Source: Antedon mediterranea (Eukaryota; Echinodermata; Crinoidea; Comatulida; Antedonidae). Taken from it: DNA of 64,000 nucleotides. The position numbers and the translations under genes are program-made. The notes beneath the pieces are model-generated. The model made no database searches. It was not told the DNA's origin and worked only from the letters and a program-made list of their open reading frames with translations. Location of the stretch: assembly GCF_964355755.1 (NCBI RefSeq), contig NC_092670.1, positions 36,257,795-36,321,794 on the forward strand, written 5' to 3'. The stretch's first letter is position 1. Every line of letters begins with the position of its first letter. Shown one piece after another: positions 1 to 11,700 of this stretch.

Positions 1-1
1 G

Positions 2-570
2 AAAGAAATAGAAAATATTGATACTTTAATTAGGCATAAGATGAAAGAATCTTCTAAGTTAGGTTTGATAAGAGGAATGTCACAAGGCAGACATTTTCGA
101 ACAATCAAACATGTTGGGATAAATAATGCTAATGTAGATGATGATTCTGATAATGAGTTTGCAGGTTGTGTTCAAGATTTGCCCAATTTACAAGAAGATG
201 GCAGCAATTTAAGTGTTACTCCAAAGATAGAATCCAACATTCCTTTAACAGATGATCTTGTTTGTGGACGTGCTTCTAGACAAAATATACAATCATTATT
301 TGCAGAGAATGACATTGAGAGGTTAGATGTTAGTTCATTCATTGAGAAAAGGTTGAAGAAATCCTCACAGGTATCAATAGCAAAAGGACTATCACAAAGC
401 AGGCATTTTAGAACAATAACAAACATTGATGAATGTTCTAATAATTCAAATAATGATTTCGAGGAAAACCATGACAATAATACCTGTCCAAGTATGAAAG
501 TAGCAAGATCTTATCAAGAGATGGAAATTGATTCTGCAAAACAAATCACAAACAGGTTGGATTTTCTTGG
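2..570 (+). CDS. BBS12: BBS12 exon (first visible)
   Basis: This exon is open from the window edge and ends in phase 2 at donor GTAGGT (571). It is hydrophilic, Asn/Asp/Ser-rich, and holds two copies of an approximately 35-residue unit ending in RHFRTI. It corresponds to the divergent insertion region of BBS12. Confidence 0.8.
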
Positions 571-3469
571 GTAGGTAAATTACTACTTGAATACTATGTC
601 CCTCAAACTAGTAAAACATGTATATTTTCTAGGCACGGCTGTTTTTTATTTTTATTTATCACTTAACTAGTTATTGTAATAGAGACGTATGGTACAGCTT
701 ACTACTCAACACATTGAAAATATACATAATTTGTTTAACAAAATAGTATATCTTTTTAAACTTTTGCAGACCTGCTCTGTCATATGGCTCAGACCAAGTG
801 ATGGAGATTGCAGTGAAAATGTTCAAGAACAGAACAAGAATTGAAAATGATCTGTAAGTTGAAATTCATTCTGATCTACTGTACTTCTATCATAGAATAG
901 ATTAAAATAAGATTAAAAACACTATCGTAACCTTGAATATTTTTTGTTTAGAATAAATATGAAGTGGCTACATATTTGCAGAATCCTAGGTCCTACTTCT
1001 TCTGAATCAAGAGTTGAAGCAGGGATCTTACTGCCAATAACAATTCATCAGGTTTCCTTAGTCACACAACTGAAACATTCGAAGCCTAGGCTACTGGTGA
1101 GTGGTTTTGATAGAATTTATGTTTTCCATGCAAAAATAAGGTAGAAGAGATATACAGTAATATTAAACAAAATACAATTATTGAAATATCTTTAGCTTGT
1201 TTCAGGTGATGTACAACTAAATTACCATCACCTTGGCTACAAAGACTCATTGAAACCTGACATCACCATTGGGAGCTCTGTAACATCTCAAAGCTCCCAG
1301 AAAGAATGGAAACAGAGAATTCTTGATCACTTGAAGCAACTAAAAATAGACATAGTAGTTACCAAAGGAACAATGGATGTTAGTCTCTTCGCAGATTGTT
1401 TGGCTGAAAGTATTCTGGTTGTAGAGAGAGTAAAGTTTTCAGTTCTGAAATTACTTACTGCTGGATCAGAGGCTAATGTTTTAACATATCTAATGGATGC
1501 TGAGGAGGTAACTAGTCTATAGAATATCGAAAATTAAATTCATTCCCAGATTTGACTCCCTTAAAATTAAATTGTGATAAATATTGCATACACTTCTGTA
1601 AAAAAATGTTCAATTTACTAGGAGTCTTCCATTTATCATTCAAGAGATGTCCATTATGGAATTAATGTTATTTATCTATTCTAACAGGTAACACTTTAAC
1701 ACTGCTTCCATGCATGCTTCTTTTTTTTTAATAGACAGATGTAGGGCATGTGTCATTGTTAAAATCATTAGAAGGAGGACGCTGTGAAGGTCGAAGTTCA
1801 AAAGAACCATCCATTCAGAACTATCTACTGAGTATACAAACCGAAGCAAATCTTCAAGTAAGATGATCTTTATACCATGTTTATACTTAATCTCTGTCTA
1901 ACTACACTATCAAACTTTATGTGACACCGAAATGTGATGTGCCCATTATATGGACATGGTGATGTCATATTAATACCATATTTGGGTATATCACTAGGCC
2001 TACCATATTTGGGCACATCACACTTCTTTTGTCAAACTAATTTGATAGTGTAGACAGCTCATGTGCACTTTAAAGAGCCTAGTACATCTTTAGTAAGGGG
2101 TTACCCCGGTGTAGTAGTACATCACAGCCAATGATAATAACTTGGCCCTCTGGGAGACCAGTCTTTGACGGAAGAGGTTAACCAGTAATAATATAATAAT
2201 AATAAAATTAATATGATGATGAAAAACTAAATACCAAGAAAGGAATATATCAAATATTTTGACACATTTTTAAACAAAACACAATGATCAGATACATCAT
2301 AATATATATATATTGTACATTCATTCTGGGACACAAACAACTGGAGTTATGTTAAAATGTTGTCAACTCAAGCACTGTAAGTAATTGGGTACAGTAGTTT
2401 CAGTTGGGTAACTAATTGGATGGCAGACTTCTGGAGGCCAAATAGCTGAGGCCAAATAGCTACAGCTAGTTCTTGTTATTTCAGACTGCTGTTTTATGTG
2501 CACCAAGCCAGTATCAACTAGATGGGTTAGAGGATCAGTTAATGTCATGTGTACACAGACTTACTCAAGCACTTTTAGATGAGAAGTTGATTCCTGGTGC
2601 AGGCTACGCTGAAATACTGGCAATACACAACCTTAATAAAATTGATGGTAAGGGTATTATTTATTTTGAACTATTAACTACATGTATTAAATTATTCATT
2701 TGCAAAACATCTGAAAAGATTACAATTATTCTCCAAGTACATTTGAAAACACAATTGGGTTGCACTAATGTCCACAACATACAGATCAGTAACCTGACGT
2801 TCATATCTCTAGTCGATCACCAATTGTGCTGATGGCTAGGGTGAGATTTGAGATCAAGAAAACCTTGTGTCGAGGAGCTAAAGTAATTGGTCGGATGTTT
2901 TGCCCTACGCCAGTAAGGCAAAAGGCACACCACAATAAAGACGACCGGACACGTAAGACTCAAGTAGAATAAGATCTTTATTCGTCAAAACCAAATATCA
3001 CAACAATAACATAACAACCAGCGGCCATGATATATAAGTCTACCCGATAGGGGGCGCTAGACTGGCGCTACTCTGAGATGTAATCTGTATTTAAGTATAA
3101 ATGAGAGAACATTTGCTATAAAAAATGAGTTACCAGTACTTACATTTTTTTATGGTTCATCTTGCAGCAATGGACTCATTTGATATGGTCAACAAAGAAA
3201 GCGTAACAAGAGCACTCCAATCAGGCTGGGAGTCCTACCTTCTTCAGTTAGCCTACAATTGCAATGAAATCAACGACTGGTCTCAGGGGATGAGTCAGGT
3301 CACTAAAGCAGTGCAAACAGGAGTCAGTCCTTGTGGCTGTGATATTCACAGTGTTGTTGACTGTGTCAGTGCTAAAGTGGCTGCCTGGAAAACTGCATGG
3401 AAACTACTTGGAATTATCTTGAAAACGGACACTCATATTGTTACTGGCTTAGATGATAGTGTACTCTGA
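2..3469 (+). CDS. BBS12: BBS12-like chaperonin-type protein, 5'-partial, 7 coding exons seen
   Basis: Coding exons are 2-570 (open to the left edge), 770-853, 952-1096, 1196-1507, 1735-1857, 2485-2647 and 3168-3469 (TGA at 3467-3469). All junctions are GT/AG and phases agree, giving 565 residues. The assignment rests on vertebrate BBS12 signatures: an SRHF motif in exon 1; a run like NYHHLGYKDS after the start of exon 4; LKIDIVVTKG then a CLAESILVVERV-like segment; CVHRLTQALLDEKLIPGAG, the chaperonin-like ALxxxxxxPGAG equivalent; and the ending KVAAWKTAW...LKTDTHIVTG. In known animals BBS12, with MKKS/BBS6, BBS10 and CCT, helps assemble the BBSome that sorts cilium membrane cargo. It is related to group II chaperonins but lacks reliable ATPase residues. 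Human BBS12 has about 710 residues, so roughly 150 N-terminal residues probably lie upstream. A second SRHF-type motif is unusual (see findings). Repeats in the introns do not break the frame. The identification is strong; the 5' structure is unknown. Confidence 0.88.
770..853 (+). CDS. BBS12: BBS12 exon
   Basis: Acceptor CTTTTGCAG, donor GTAAGT. It starts and ends in phase 2. It encodes the segment around SDQVMEIAVKMF, which aligns with the DLVELAVGL region of vertebrate BBS12. It is too short to stand as an open frame alone. Confidence 0.8.
952..1096 (+). CDS. BBS12: BBS12 exon
   Basis: Acceptor TTGTTTAG, consensus donor GTGAGT at 1097. It encodes ICRILGPTSSESRVEAGILL and following residues (apical-domain-like region) and ends in phase 0 after PRLL. 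Confidence 0.8.
1196..1507 (+). CDS. BBS12: BBS12 exon
   Basis: The acceptor at 1194-1195 (ATCTTTAG) keeps phase 0 and gives LVSGDVQLNYHHLG. The nearer AG at 1204-1205 would break the frame with the consensus donor upstream. The exon ends at DAEE before GTAACT. This is the best conserved stretch with vertebrate BBS12. Confidence 0.85.
1735..1857 (+). CDS. BBS12: BBS12 exon
   Basis: 41 codons, phase 0 at both ends, acceptor TTTAATAG, donor GTAAGA. It encodes TDVGHVSLLKSLEGGRCEGR and following residues. Confidence 0.75.
1890..2059. mobile_element. MITE-1 copy in BBS12 intron
   Basis: A copy of the foldback MITE with ends like AGCTCTGTCTACACTATC (here ATCTCTGTC...). It is preceded by TTA and carries the central GTGATGTGCCC and CCATATTTGGG motifs. 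The right end runs into a SINE-like repeat. Confidence 0.7.
2060..2215 (+). repeat. SINE/LINE-tail-like repeat with (AAT)n tail
   Basis: The segment from ATGTGCACTTTAAAGAGCC to TCTGGGAGACCAGTCTTTGA recurs in reverse orientation at about 43160-43400. It ends in an AAT-rich tail here, as expected of a retroposed element in plus orientation. Family not identified. Confidence 0.6.
2485..2647 (+). CDS. BBS12: BBS12 exon
   Basis: Acceptor TTATTTCAG, donor GTAAGG. It begins in phase 0 and ends in phase 1. It encodes QLMSCVHRLTQALLDEKLI plus PGAG, the chaperonin-family equatorial-domain signature region. The frame stays open past the donor (to 2832), but that extension is intronic. Confidence 0.85.
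2860..3095 (-). mobile_element. possible solo LTR remnant
   Basis: Read on the minus strand, this stretch has a TATATAT motif, then GACGAATAAAGATC followed by a GT-rich segment. That is the promoter / poly(A)-signal order of a retrotransposon LTR. I could not define clean TG...CA ends or a target duplication, so this is tentative. Confidence 0.3.
3168..3469 (+). CDS. BBS12: BBS12 terminal exon
   Basis: Acceptor CTTGCAG at 3161-3167; phase 1 is completed by CA. It encodes the C-terminal equatorial part, with SVVDCVSAKVAAWKTAWKLL and TDTHIVTG matching the end of BBS12, then stops at 3469. Confidence 0.88.
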
Positions 3470-3540
3470 CATAAAGTGCAGTAAAGTGACAGAAATTTAA
3501 TTTATTAAATATGCAACAAAACTGAATTGGAAAACTGTCA

Positions 3541-3546
3541 AATAAA
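3541..3546 (+). promoter_or_regulatory. candidate poly(A) signal for BBS12
   Basis: AATAAA lies 72 bases after the stop codon. It is the nearest canonical hexamer and sits just upstream of a MITE (3573-3849), so the transcript probably ends at or inside that element. Confidence 0.45.
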
Positions 3547-3572
3547 AACAAAATGTGTTTCTTTAAAGATAC

Positions 3573-3849
3573 TATTGTCCCCCTGTTGTTGAATATGCCA
3601 ATAGTTATTCACTTTGACCAAAAATTTGATAAAAAAACAACAAATTATTTACCTGAAAAAACTGTAATTTAAACCAAGAAATAGTCAAATTGGCTGCCAA
3701 CCAATGGGTTTTTGGTTGAATTTAATCATTTTTATTTTGTGATTTTATAAGTGAAAACATTTATTTTTTTCCTACAGAAGTAAAAACTACAAAATAGCCT
3801 ATTCAAAGTCTTATTTTAATAATCTTTTTTCATGTTTTTTGGGGACAAT
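3573..3849. mobile_element. ATTGTCCCC-ended MITE, copy 1
   Basis: Ends are ATTGTCCCC and GGGGACAAT, with an internal TTGTTGAATATGCCA motif and TTCACTTTGACCAAAAATT. The same sequence recurs around 14740-15977 (split), 34812-35070 and 62081-62395. It lies directly downstream of BBS12. Confidence 0.75.
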
Positions 3850-5230
3850 AAATATATTTATAAATTACTGTATTATGTGTTTAGAAATACAGTACAGTAA
3901 TTTAAAAAATATGATTTTTGACAAATTGTGAAATACATAATAAAAATTGTTAATTATGAAATTGTTACCATTACCTTATTCTCATAATACATTAGTAAAA
4001 ATAAATAATTTCTGCAAGTAAATTGTTTGAGGTAGATGAAAAATTAGTAAAATACATCAAAACTTTCAATAAAATGTTTGCATAAAATATGATGATGTTG
4101 CAACTATTCAGAGAAACTTTGAATTATTCCGCCAACCAGTAAAAAATGAAGAAATATAAAATATATGAAACTGGAGCAAACAACAGATGACAAATACTTT
4201 CATTACCAAAATTATTATTTATTTATAAATTGGCATGTACACCAAATATAATAATACAGTTTCTTATAAAACAATTTGAACAAATTGCACAACGAACAAC
4301 ATTTTAAAACAGTGAATATGTTAGTAAAAATATAAAACAGTTAATATGATTGTCATATGAAAGTGTAGCATTTATATAATTATTATAAAATTTAAAACCA
4401 TGATTTTCTAATTCAGAAAATGTGCGTTTACTGTGCCTGGAATATTAATATTAATAAATGAACAAAAACTTTGTAAAACAGAGGTAGTGTTGGTGGTATA
4501 ACTAAACATATTGTAACGATTTTGATACCCCTCTTATTGCTGTGGAGGTTAGTCCTCTTAGGAGGCTTCTGATTGGTGGGTGAATTTGTAATCTAAGGAG
4601 GAAGAAACCCACGTGAGGCAGTGGAGCTCCAACAGGAAGAGTCATAGGCTTAAAAAATTATCTGACCCAATCCATACTAGGAATTACTTTGTACCTGAAG
4701 TTACACGCAATTATTAGGTAGGGCAAACGAATACCATTTCTATTGTGTACTGTATCATCAGTTGTGAAAAGAATAAAGCACCCCCTGAATTCGTAACAGA
4801 TTGTAGTTTGTGCTTCTGTACGTCATATTACTTACTTATCGTCGTCGGAATAACACCGACGCCGAACCCGCTAACAACGAGGCATGGAAACGAGGCATGG
4901 AAACGTTACAATATCTTTAAAATCACACACAATACTCTCCATGAGTAATGCATAGTATTTATTAAAATGTTAGTTTAAAAAAAACAATATAAACAATTTA
5001 TTAACATAAAACATATTCAAGCACCGGTAATTGCCTTGCCATAAAAAAAATTGCACAATCAATATTGTATTATTAAAATTCATCATCAGTACCAAAGTAC
5101 TAAATTTACTTATCTACATTTACTTGTTTATCTTACCCACATGAACAATTTTGCATACTTTTTAAAGTATCAGTAAATTCTGTAACTGGCAATTTTATGA
5201 GAAGGCATTATCAGTAAAATGGTTCAGTGG
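3850..5230. other. intergenic, AT-rich, no gene seen
   Basis: This is the gap between the convergent BBS12 and FBXL4 3' ends. It is AT-rich with no open frame of interest. A short direct repeat (GAGGCATGGAAAC twice, near 4880-4905) is present. Part is probably FBXL4 3' UTR. Confidence 0.5.
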
Positions 5231-5520
5231 CTGTATTCACCAATCACACTTCAGTGAAGAATTTTCCTTAAATACGTATTTCACTTAAGTCAATAAATAT
5301 TTAAGCATGGTATTCACTTAATAGAAGAATTCTTATTTTAATGCTGCTTTCCTTGCCAAAGTTTGAATGGTGAAAACATATTTACCAATTACAATTAAGT
5401 GAGATTTCCTTTAAATACTAAGTATTTCACTTAAGTAAATAAATATTTATGGATTTCACTTAAGTGGTGTTCAATTTAAAATTGAAGTGAACATGTGAAT
5501 TGTGTGATTGGTGAATACGG
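5231..5520. mobile_element. 290-bp inverted-repeat element in FBXL4 3' flank
   Basis: Terminal inverted repeats CTGTATTCACCAATCACA and TGTGATTGGTGAATACGG, with internal palindromic TTCACTTAAGT motifs. It starts 84 bases beyond the FBXL4 stop codon, so it is likely in the 3' UTR. Confidence 0.7.
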
Positions 5521-5604
5521 CTAGAGGCTTCCCTGAGGTAAAATTGAGTGCCTTTTCTAGCCTAGGTACTTCCACATCTGGATTCAACAGCTAATGATAG
5601 AGGA

Positions 5605-5740
5605 TCAGGATGGATGACTGAAACTTTTCTTGATAGTTACGTTCTGATACTGTGATTCTAGATTGCTTACGACGGCCTTAGTTATCTGCTCACAAAATGA
5701 TATATCAACAAATATGAGCCGTTTGCACTTAATTAGTACT
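5605..5740 (-). CDS. FBXL4: FBXL4 exon 16 (terminal)
   Basis: Acceptor CTCTAACAG. Encodes KCKRLIFVDISFCEQIT and the diagnostic C-terminal IKKSF, then TGA (complement of 5605-5607). Confidence 0.92.
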
Positions 5741-8700
5741 CTGTTAGAGAAAAAAACACATTTCATTAATGATTTGGAAGGGATTATGATGACAAGGTTT
5801 TACACTTTATTGTTTAATTTTTTCTTTCATGGGGTTCACCCAGGGAGTAGAGCTAGATAGGCATGAAGTTGCCTTTTCTCTTCTTCCTTTTTATCCAATT
5901 ATTTTAATGTTTTATATTATAATGTTATGTTTATGTATTTTTTGGATGAATAAAGAAAGAAATCAAAAAAAAAAAAAAAAAATCATCTGAGACCATGTGT
6001 TATATAATGGGTATTATTATAATTGTAGTTGATACATAGTTCTATTTTCACATATTCCCCCTTGGGTGGATTCAGCATATTGTGTATAAGAGAATGGGTT
6101 ATGGTCACATTTCATGATGAAGGCAATAATTTTTTTAATTTAAAGTGAAATATAAGGGGGAGGGGATGGGGTGTCTGTGTGATGCTCCTCTCTAAAGCTT
6201 TCTCCTATGCATTTTCAATATATTATATACTGCAAATAACCAAGCAACAGAAGTGAGCCTTTTGGTCAAGATTCTAACATGGAAAAAGAAAAATACTGTA
6301 CCTCTCCAGACTATGAGGGCTAATATACCTCATTCCTAACAGGTCTAATTGCTCTAGGTCTTGACAATTGGCAGCGATGGCTTCCAGATCTCTATCTGTT
6401 ATTGTCCTAAAGAAAAAAAACCATTTTTTTTTAATACAATATATGAAAATCAGGATATGTTATTGTGGGTCCCACTGAACTACCTTTGTCTGCAAAGGTT
6501 ATCATACATATAGGCCTACATTTAATTTTCATAATACATATAAAATCATAAAGTTTCATTCTAAAATTAATTAATTTATTCATTTTAAAATATCAGTAAG
6601 TATAAGTAAATAAATATTATTGGAGTGTACCTATTTGAAGTTAGATATAATTTCTTAAGTTTTCTACACTTTGTCACCAAGATCTCGATTCTATTTACTT
6701 GAGAGCTGTAATAGTAAATAAAAAAAAAACAAAGCGCGTAACAATTTCGAAAGGCATTGTGGGATAGAATAGAGCTATGGGTGGCGCCATTGTGAGCCAT
6801 GGAGTAGGGCGCCCGCATCAAATTAGAAAGTCAAAATCATAGAGGGGATCTGCTAATACTCTAGGGGGGGTAGAGTAATTGACTTCCTAGTTTGGAGGGG
6901 GCGCTGCTCCATGCTGTGAAATGGCGTTGCCCAGTTTGACCTTTTAACCCTGTACTTCCGATACTGTGTTTTGAATGAAAATTGAAGAACAAGAGATTCT
7001 TGTGTTATAAGTTCTTTGGTTAACTGTGTATTGTGGTGGTAATGTAAACATAACCAAAAACATTATGCATATTCAAATATAACGAATATGTTCATATTCA
7101 ATGTCTACATCTGCATCTGTTTTTAACTTGTTTGCACTAAAGCTCTGTCTACTCTATCAAACTGATGATGTCATATCACTACCATATTTGGGCACATCAA
7201 AGTTTTTTTTGTCACAGTTTGATAGTGTAGACATAGAGTATCACGGTGTGACGTCACAACGATAGAGGGCGCTGCATGGTTCCTAGCCAACCAAACAATG
7301 CGTTCAGCGCTACTATGTTGATAAACAGTAAAGATCTGTATTTCTATCAAATTATGCATCTTAGCTTGATTTTTTTAAACTTAAACTGTAGTTGAAGAAT
7401 AAATAGATTATTAAAAACAAATATTTAGTGATCTTTTAAAATTTTAGTTTGTTTTTAATAAAAATTATTAAGTTTTAAAATGACTACTTCAATAAGCCTA
7501 TTTCAAACCATTGGTGACCTTGGAGTCACTAAGGCAGGCTGAACGCATCTTTGGTTGCGCTAGTAACCACGCAGCGCCACCTACCGTCGTGACGTCAGCA
7601 CCGTGATACTCTATAGCATTAGAACACAGAATATATAAATACATTTTACAGTAATAATATGATTCATAACGTGAAGATATCCTTACTATAGGCTGCTAGG
7701 TCTGAACAAGCTAAACGTCATTGCTTGAGGCATGTAGTACTTACCACCAGCCTATGTCAAGTTCTAATAGCTCAGGACAGCCATTAGCCAGGGAGCCTAG
7801 TCCAATATTAGTCAACGTCTTTGCTCTCCAAAGATCTAAACTCTTTAATTTCCTGAGAAAGAACAACATTACTAAGCATTAAAATAAAACAAGTACAGTA
7901 AATACGGTATTTTTTTTTATCTTACATTAGGTATTCACAATTACAGGATAAGTAAATCCATGGATTCTAAATGGTAGCCTTACTTCACTCAATAAAGAAT
8001 CGAACCAGTGTCATATAGGATCAGAAGGCAAGCCTCTGACCACCTGACCACAGAAGTCAGGACTTAGACTGATGAAAACAAATAAAAACATAAATCTTTG
8101 GGTTATTACTCACTTGCAATAATGACCTAGTGACCCCATCACAACATCAAAGTGCTGAATACCTGATACAGACCCTAAATTCAGGTGTTCCAACTCAGGA
8201 AAATTCCTGTAAAAATAAAAGAATTTTTTTCTTACTTAAGCTGTAAAAGGTATCTGATTTTTTTAGATATAAGGCGATTTTTTAAATGCACCATAGAAAT
8301 GAAATTTTAAAAAGTAACATATTCTTATTATTCAGGATAGACTAATTTTAATATCGCTTAGCTGAAAATTTTTTTTTAAGTGTGATGTATCCAAGGTAGT
8401 GATATGACATCATCATGTCCATATAAGGGCACATCACATTTTTTTGTCACATAAAGTTTGATAGTGTAGACAGAGCATTACTTGTTGTATTTCATTTCTA
8501 ACTTGTTGGATATTTTAATTTAGAAACTCACTTGAATAAGAAACAAGCTTGATTGTCTGTGAGGTTTGTGCGGTACAGGTTTAACCGTTGTAGACAATGT
8601 AGGGATGATAAACAACCAAAACTAACACCTGTTAGTTGTGTGCAAGCCTGGAAATCCAATTCTAGAAAAAAGAATGGGTACTGGTTAAGATCATTAAATA

Positions 8701-11700
8701 CAGAAACAAGAAGTTGAAAATGTGTTAAGGGTGATGTAGGGGACACAGAGGTGGGGAGAGGAAGAAACAAAGAGGAAGAGAGGAGGCACGGAGAAACCTT
8801 AGAAGGTAATGGATGGGAGGGTGAAGGGAATGGATGGGAGAGTGAAGAGAATGGATAGGAGAGTGAAGAGAATGGATGGGAGAGTGAAGGGAATGGATGG
8901 GAGAGTGAAGGGAATAGATGGGAGAGTGAAGGGAATAGATGGGAGAGTGAAGGGAATGGATGGGAGAGTGAAGGGAATGGATGGGAGAGTGAAGGGAATG
9001 GATGGGAGAGTGAAGGGAATGGATGGGAGAGAGAAGGGAATGGATTGGAGAGTGAAGGGAATGGATGGGAGAGTGAAGGGAATGGATGGGAGAGTGAAGG
9101 GAATGGATGGGAGAGTGAAGGGAATAGATGGGAGAGTGAAGGGAATGGATGGGAGAGTGAAGGGAATAGATGGGAGAGTGAAGGGAATAGATGGGAGAGT
9201 GAAGGGAATAGATGGGAGAGTGAAGGGAATAGATGGGAGAGTGAAGGGAATAGATGGGAGAGTGAAGGGAATGGATGGGAGAGTGAAGGGAATGGATGGG
9301 AGAGTGAAGGGAATGGATGGGAGAGTGAAGGGAATAGATGGGAGAGTGAAGGGAATAGATGGGAGAGTGAAGGGAATGGATGGGAGAGTGAAGGGAATAG
9401 ATAGGAGAGTGAAGGGAATGGATTGGAGAGTGAAGGGAATGGATTGGAGAGTGAAGGGAATGGATGGGAGAGTGAAGGGAATAGATGGGAGAGTGAAGGG
9501 AATAGATGGGAGAGTGAAGGGAATAGATGGGAGAGTGAAGGGAATAGATGGGAGAGTGAAGGGCATGGATGGGAGAGAGAAGGGAATGGATTGGAGAGTG
9601 AAGGGAATGGATGGGAGAGTGAAGGGAATGGATGGGAGAGTGAAGGGAATGGATGGGAGAGAGAAGGGAATGGATTGGAGAGTGAAGGGAATGGATGGGA
9701 GAGAGAAGGGAATGGATTGGAGAGTGAAGGGAATGGATGGGAGAGTGAAGGGAATGGATGGGAGAGTGAAGGGAATGGATGGGAGAGAGAAGGGAATAGA
9801 TGGGAGAGTGAAGGGAATGGATGGGAGAGTGAAGGGAATGGATGGGAGAGTGAAGGGAATGGATGGGAGAGTGAAGGGAATGGATAGGAGAGTGAAGGGA
9901 ATGGATGGGAGAGTGAAGGGAATAGATGGGAGAGTGAAGGGAATAGATGGGAGAGTGAAGGGAATGGATGGGAGAGTGAAGGGAATAGATGGGAGAGTGA
10001 AGGGAATAGATGGGAGAGTGAAGGGAATAGATGGGAGAGTGAAGGGAATAGATGGGAGAGTGAAGGGAATAGATGGGAGAGTGAAGGGCATGGATGGGAG
10101 AGAGAAGGGAATGGATTGGAGAGTGAAGGGAATGGATGGGAGAGTGAAGGGAATGGATGGGAGAGTGAAGGGAATGGATGGGAGAGAGAAGGGAATGGAT
10201 TGGAGAGTGAAGGGAATGGATGGGAGAGAGAAGGGAATGGATTGGAGAGTGAAGGGAATGGATGGGAGAGTGAAGGGAATGGATGGGAGAGTGAAGGGAA
10301 TGGATGGGAGAGAGAAGGGAATAGATGGGAGAGTGAAGGGAATGGATGGGAGAGTGAAGGGAATGGATGGGAGAGTGAAGGGAATGGATGGGAGAGAGAA
10401 GGGACCCAGTGGGCACAGAACATAATTTCAACGTTGAATCAACGTTGAAATATAGTTGATTTGTTGAAATCATGTTGTCAGCGTATTTCAAACGTTGAAT
10501 CAACGTTGAAATAACATTTTTTCCCTAACTATTTTTTTTACGTTTAGTAATAAACATTGAATCAACGTTGAAATAACATTGTCTTTCTAACTAGTAATTT
10601 AGGTTAATTAATAAATGTTGATTTAACGTTGGAATAACATTGTCTTTCTAACAAATGTTTTACGTTAATTTATCAATGTTGATCCAACGTTGAAATAACA
10701 TTGTTTTTCAAACAAATGTTTTACGTTAATTTGTCAATGTTGATTCAACGTTGAAATAACATTGTATTTTTAACTAGAAATTTACGTTAATTTATCAATG
10801 TTGATCCAACGTTGAAATAACATTGTATTTCTAACTAGAAATTTACGTGTTATTATCAATGTTGATCCAACGTTGAAATAACATTGTCTTTCTAACTAGT
10901 AATTTACGTTAATTTATCAATGTTGATTTAACGTTGAAATAACATTGTCTTTCTAACTAGAAATTTGCGTTAATTTATCAATGTTGATCCAACGTTGAAA
11001 TAACATTGTATTTCTAACTAGAAATTTTCGTTTTATTATCAATGTTGATCCAACTTTGAAATAACATTGTCTTTCTAACTAGTAATTTAAGTTAATTTAT
11101 CAATGTTGATCCAACGTTGAAATAACATTGTCTTTCTAACTAGTAATTTACCTTAATTTATCAATGTTGATCCAACGTTAAAATCATATTGTATTTTTAA
11201 CTCGAAATTTAAGTTAATTTATCAATGTTGATCCAACGTTGAAATAACATTGTATTTTTAACTAGTAATTTACGTTAATTTATCAATGTTGATCCAACGT
11301 TGAAATAAACATTGTATTTTTAACTAGTAATTTACGTTAATTTATCAATGTTGATCCAACGTTGAAATAACAATGTATTTTTAACTAGAAATTTACGTTA
11401 ATTTATTAATGTTGATCCAACGTTGAAATAACATTGTATTTTTAACTAGAAATTTACGTTAATTTATTAATGTTAATCCAACGTTGAAATAACATTGTCT
11501 TTTTAACTAGTAATTTAAGTTAATTTATCATTGTTGATCCAACGTTGAAATAACATTGTCTTTCTAACTAGTAATTTACGTTAATTTATCAATGTTGATC
11601 CAACGTTGAAATCACATTGTATTTTTAACTAGTAATTTACGTTAATTTATCAATGTTTGATCCAACGTTAAAATCACATAGTATTTTTAACTAGAAATTT

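Noticed and set aside
1204-1206. AG acceptor at 1204-1205 for the fourth visible BBS12 exon
   Set aside because: It would break the frame with the strong GTGAGT donor at 1097, whereas the AG at 1194-1195 fits phase 0 and homology.
2648-2832. Extension of the BBS12 exon past its donor
   Set aside because: The frame stays open by chance; homology stops at the GTAAGG donor and resumes in the exon at 3168.
8528-10503. Very long open frames (up to 631 codons) on both strands
   Set aside because: They are the 21-bp minisatellite read in several frames. The real coding part on the minus strand is only FBXL4 exon 11 (8532-8661).
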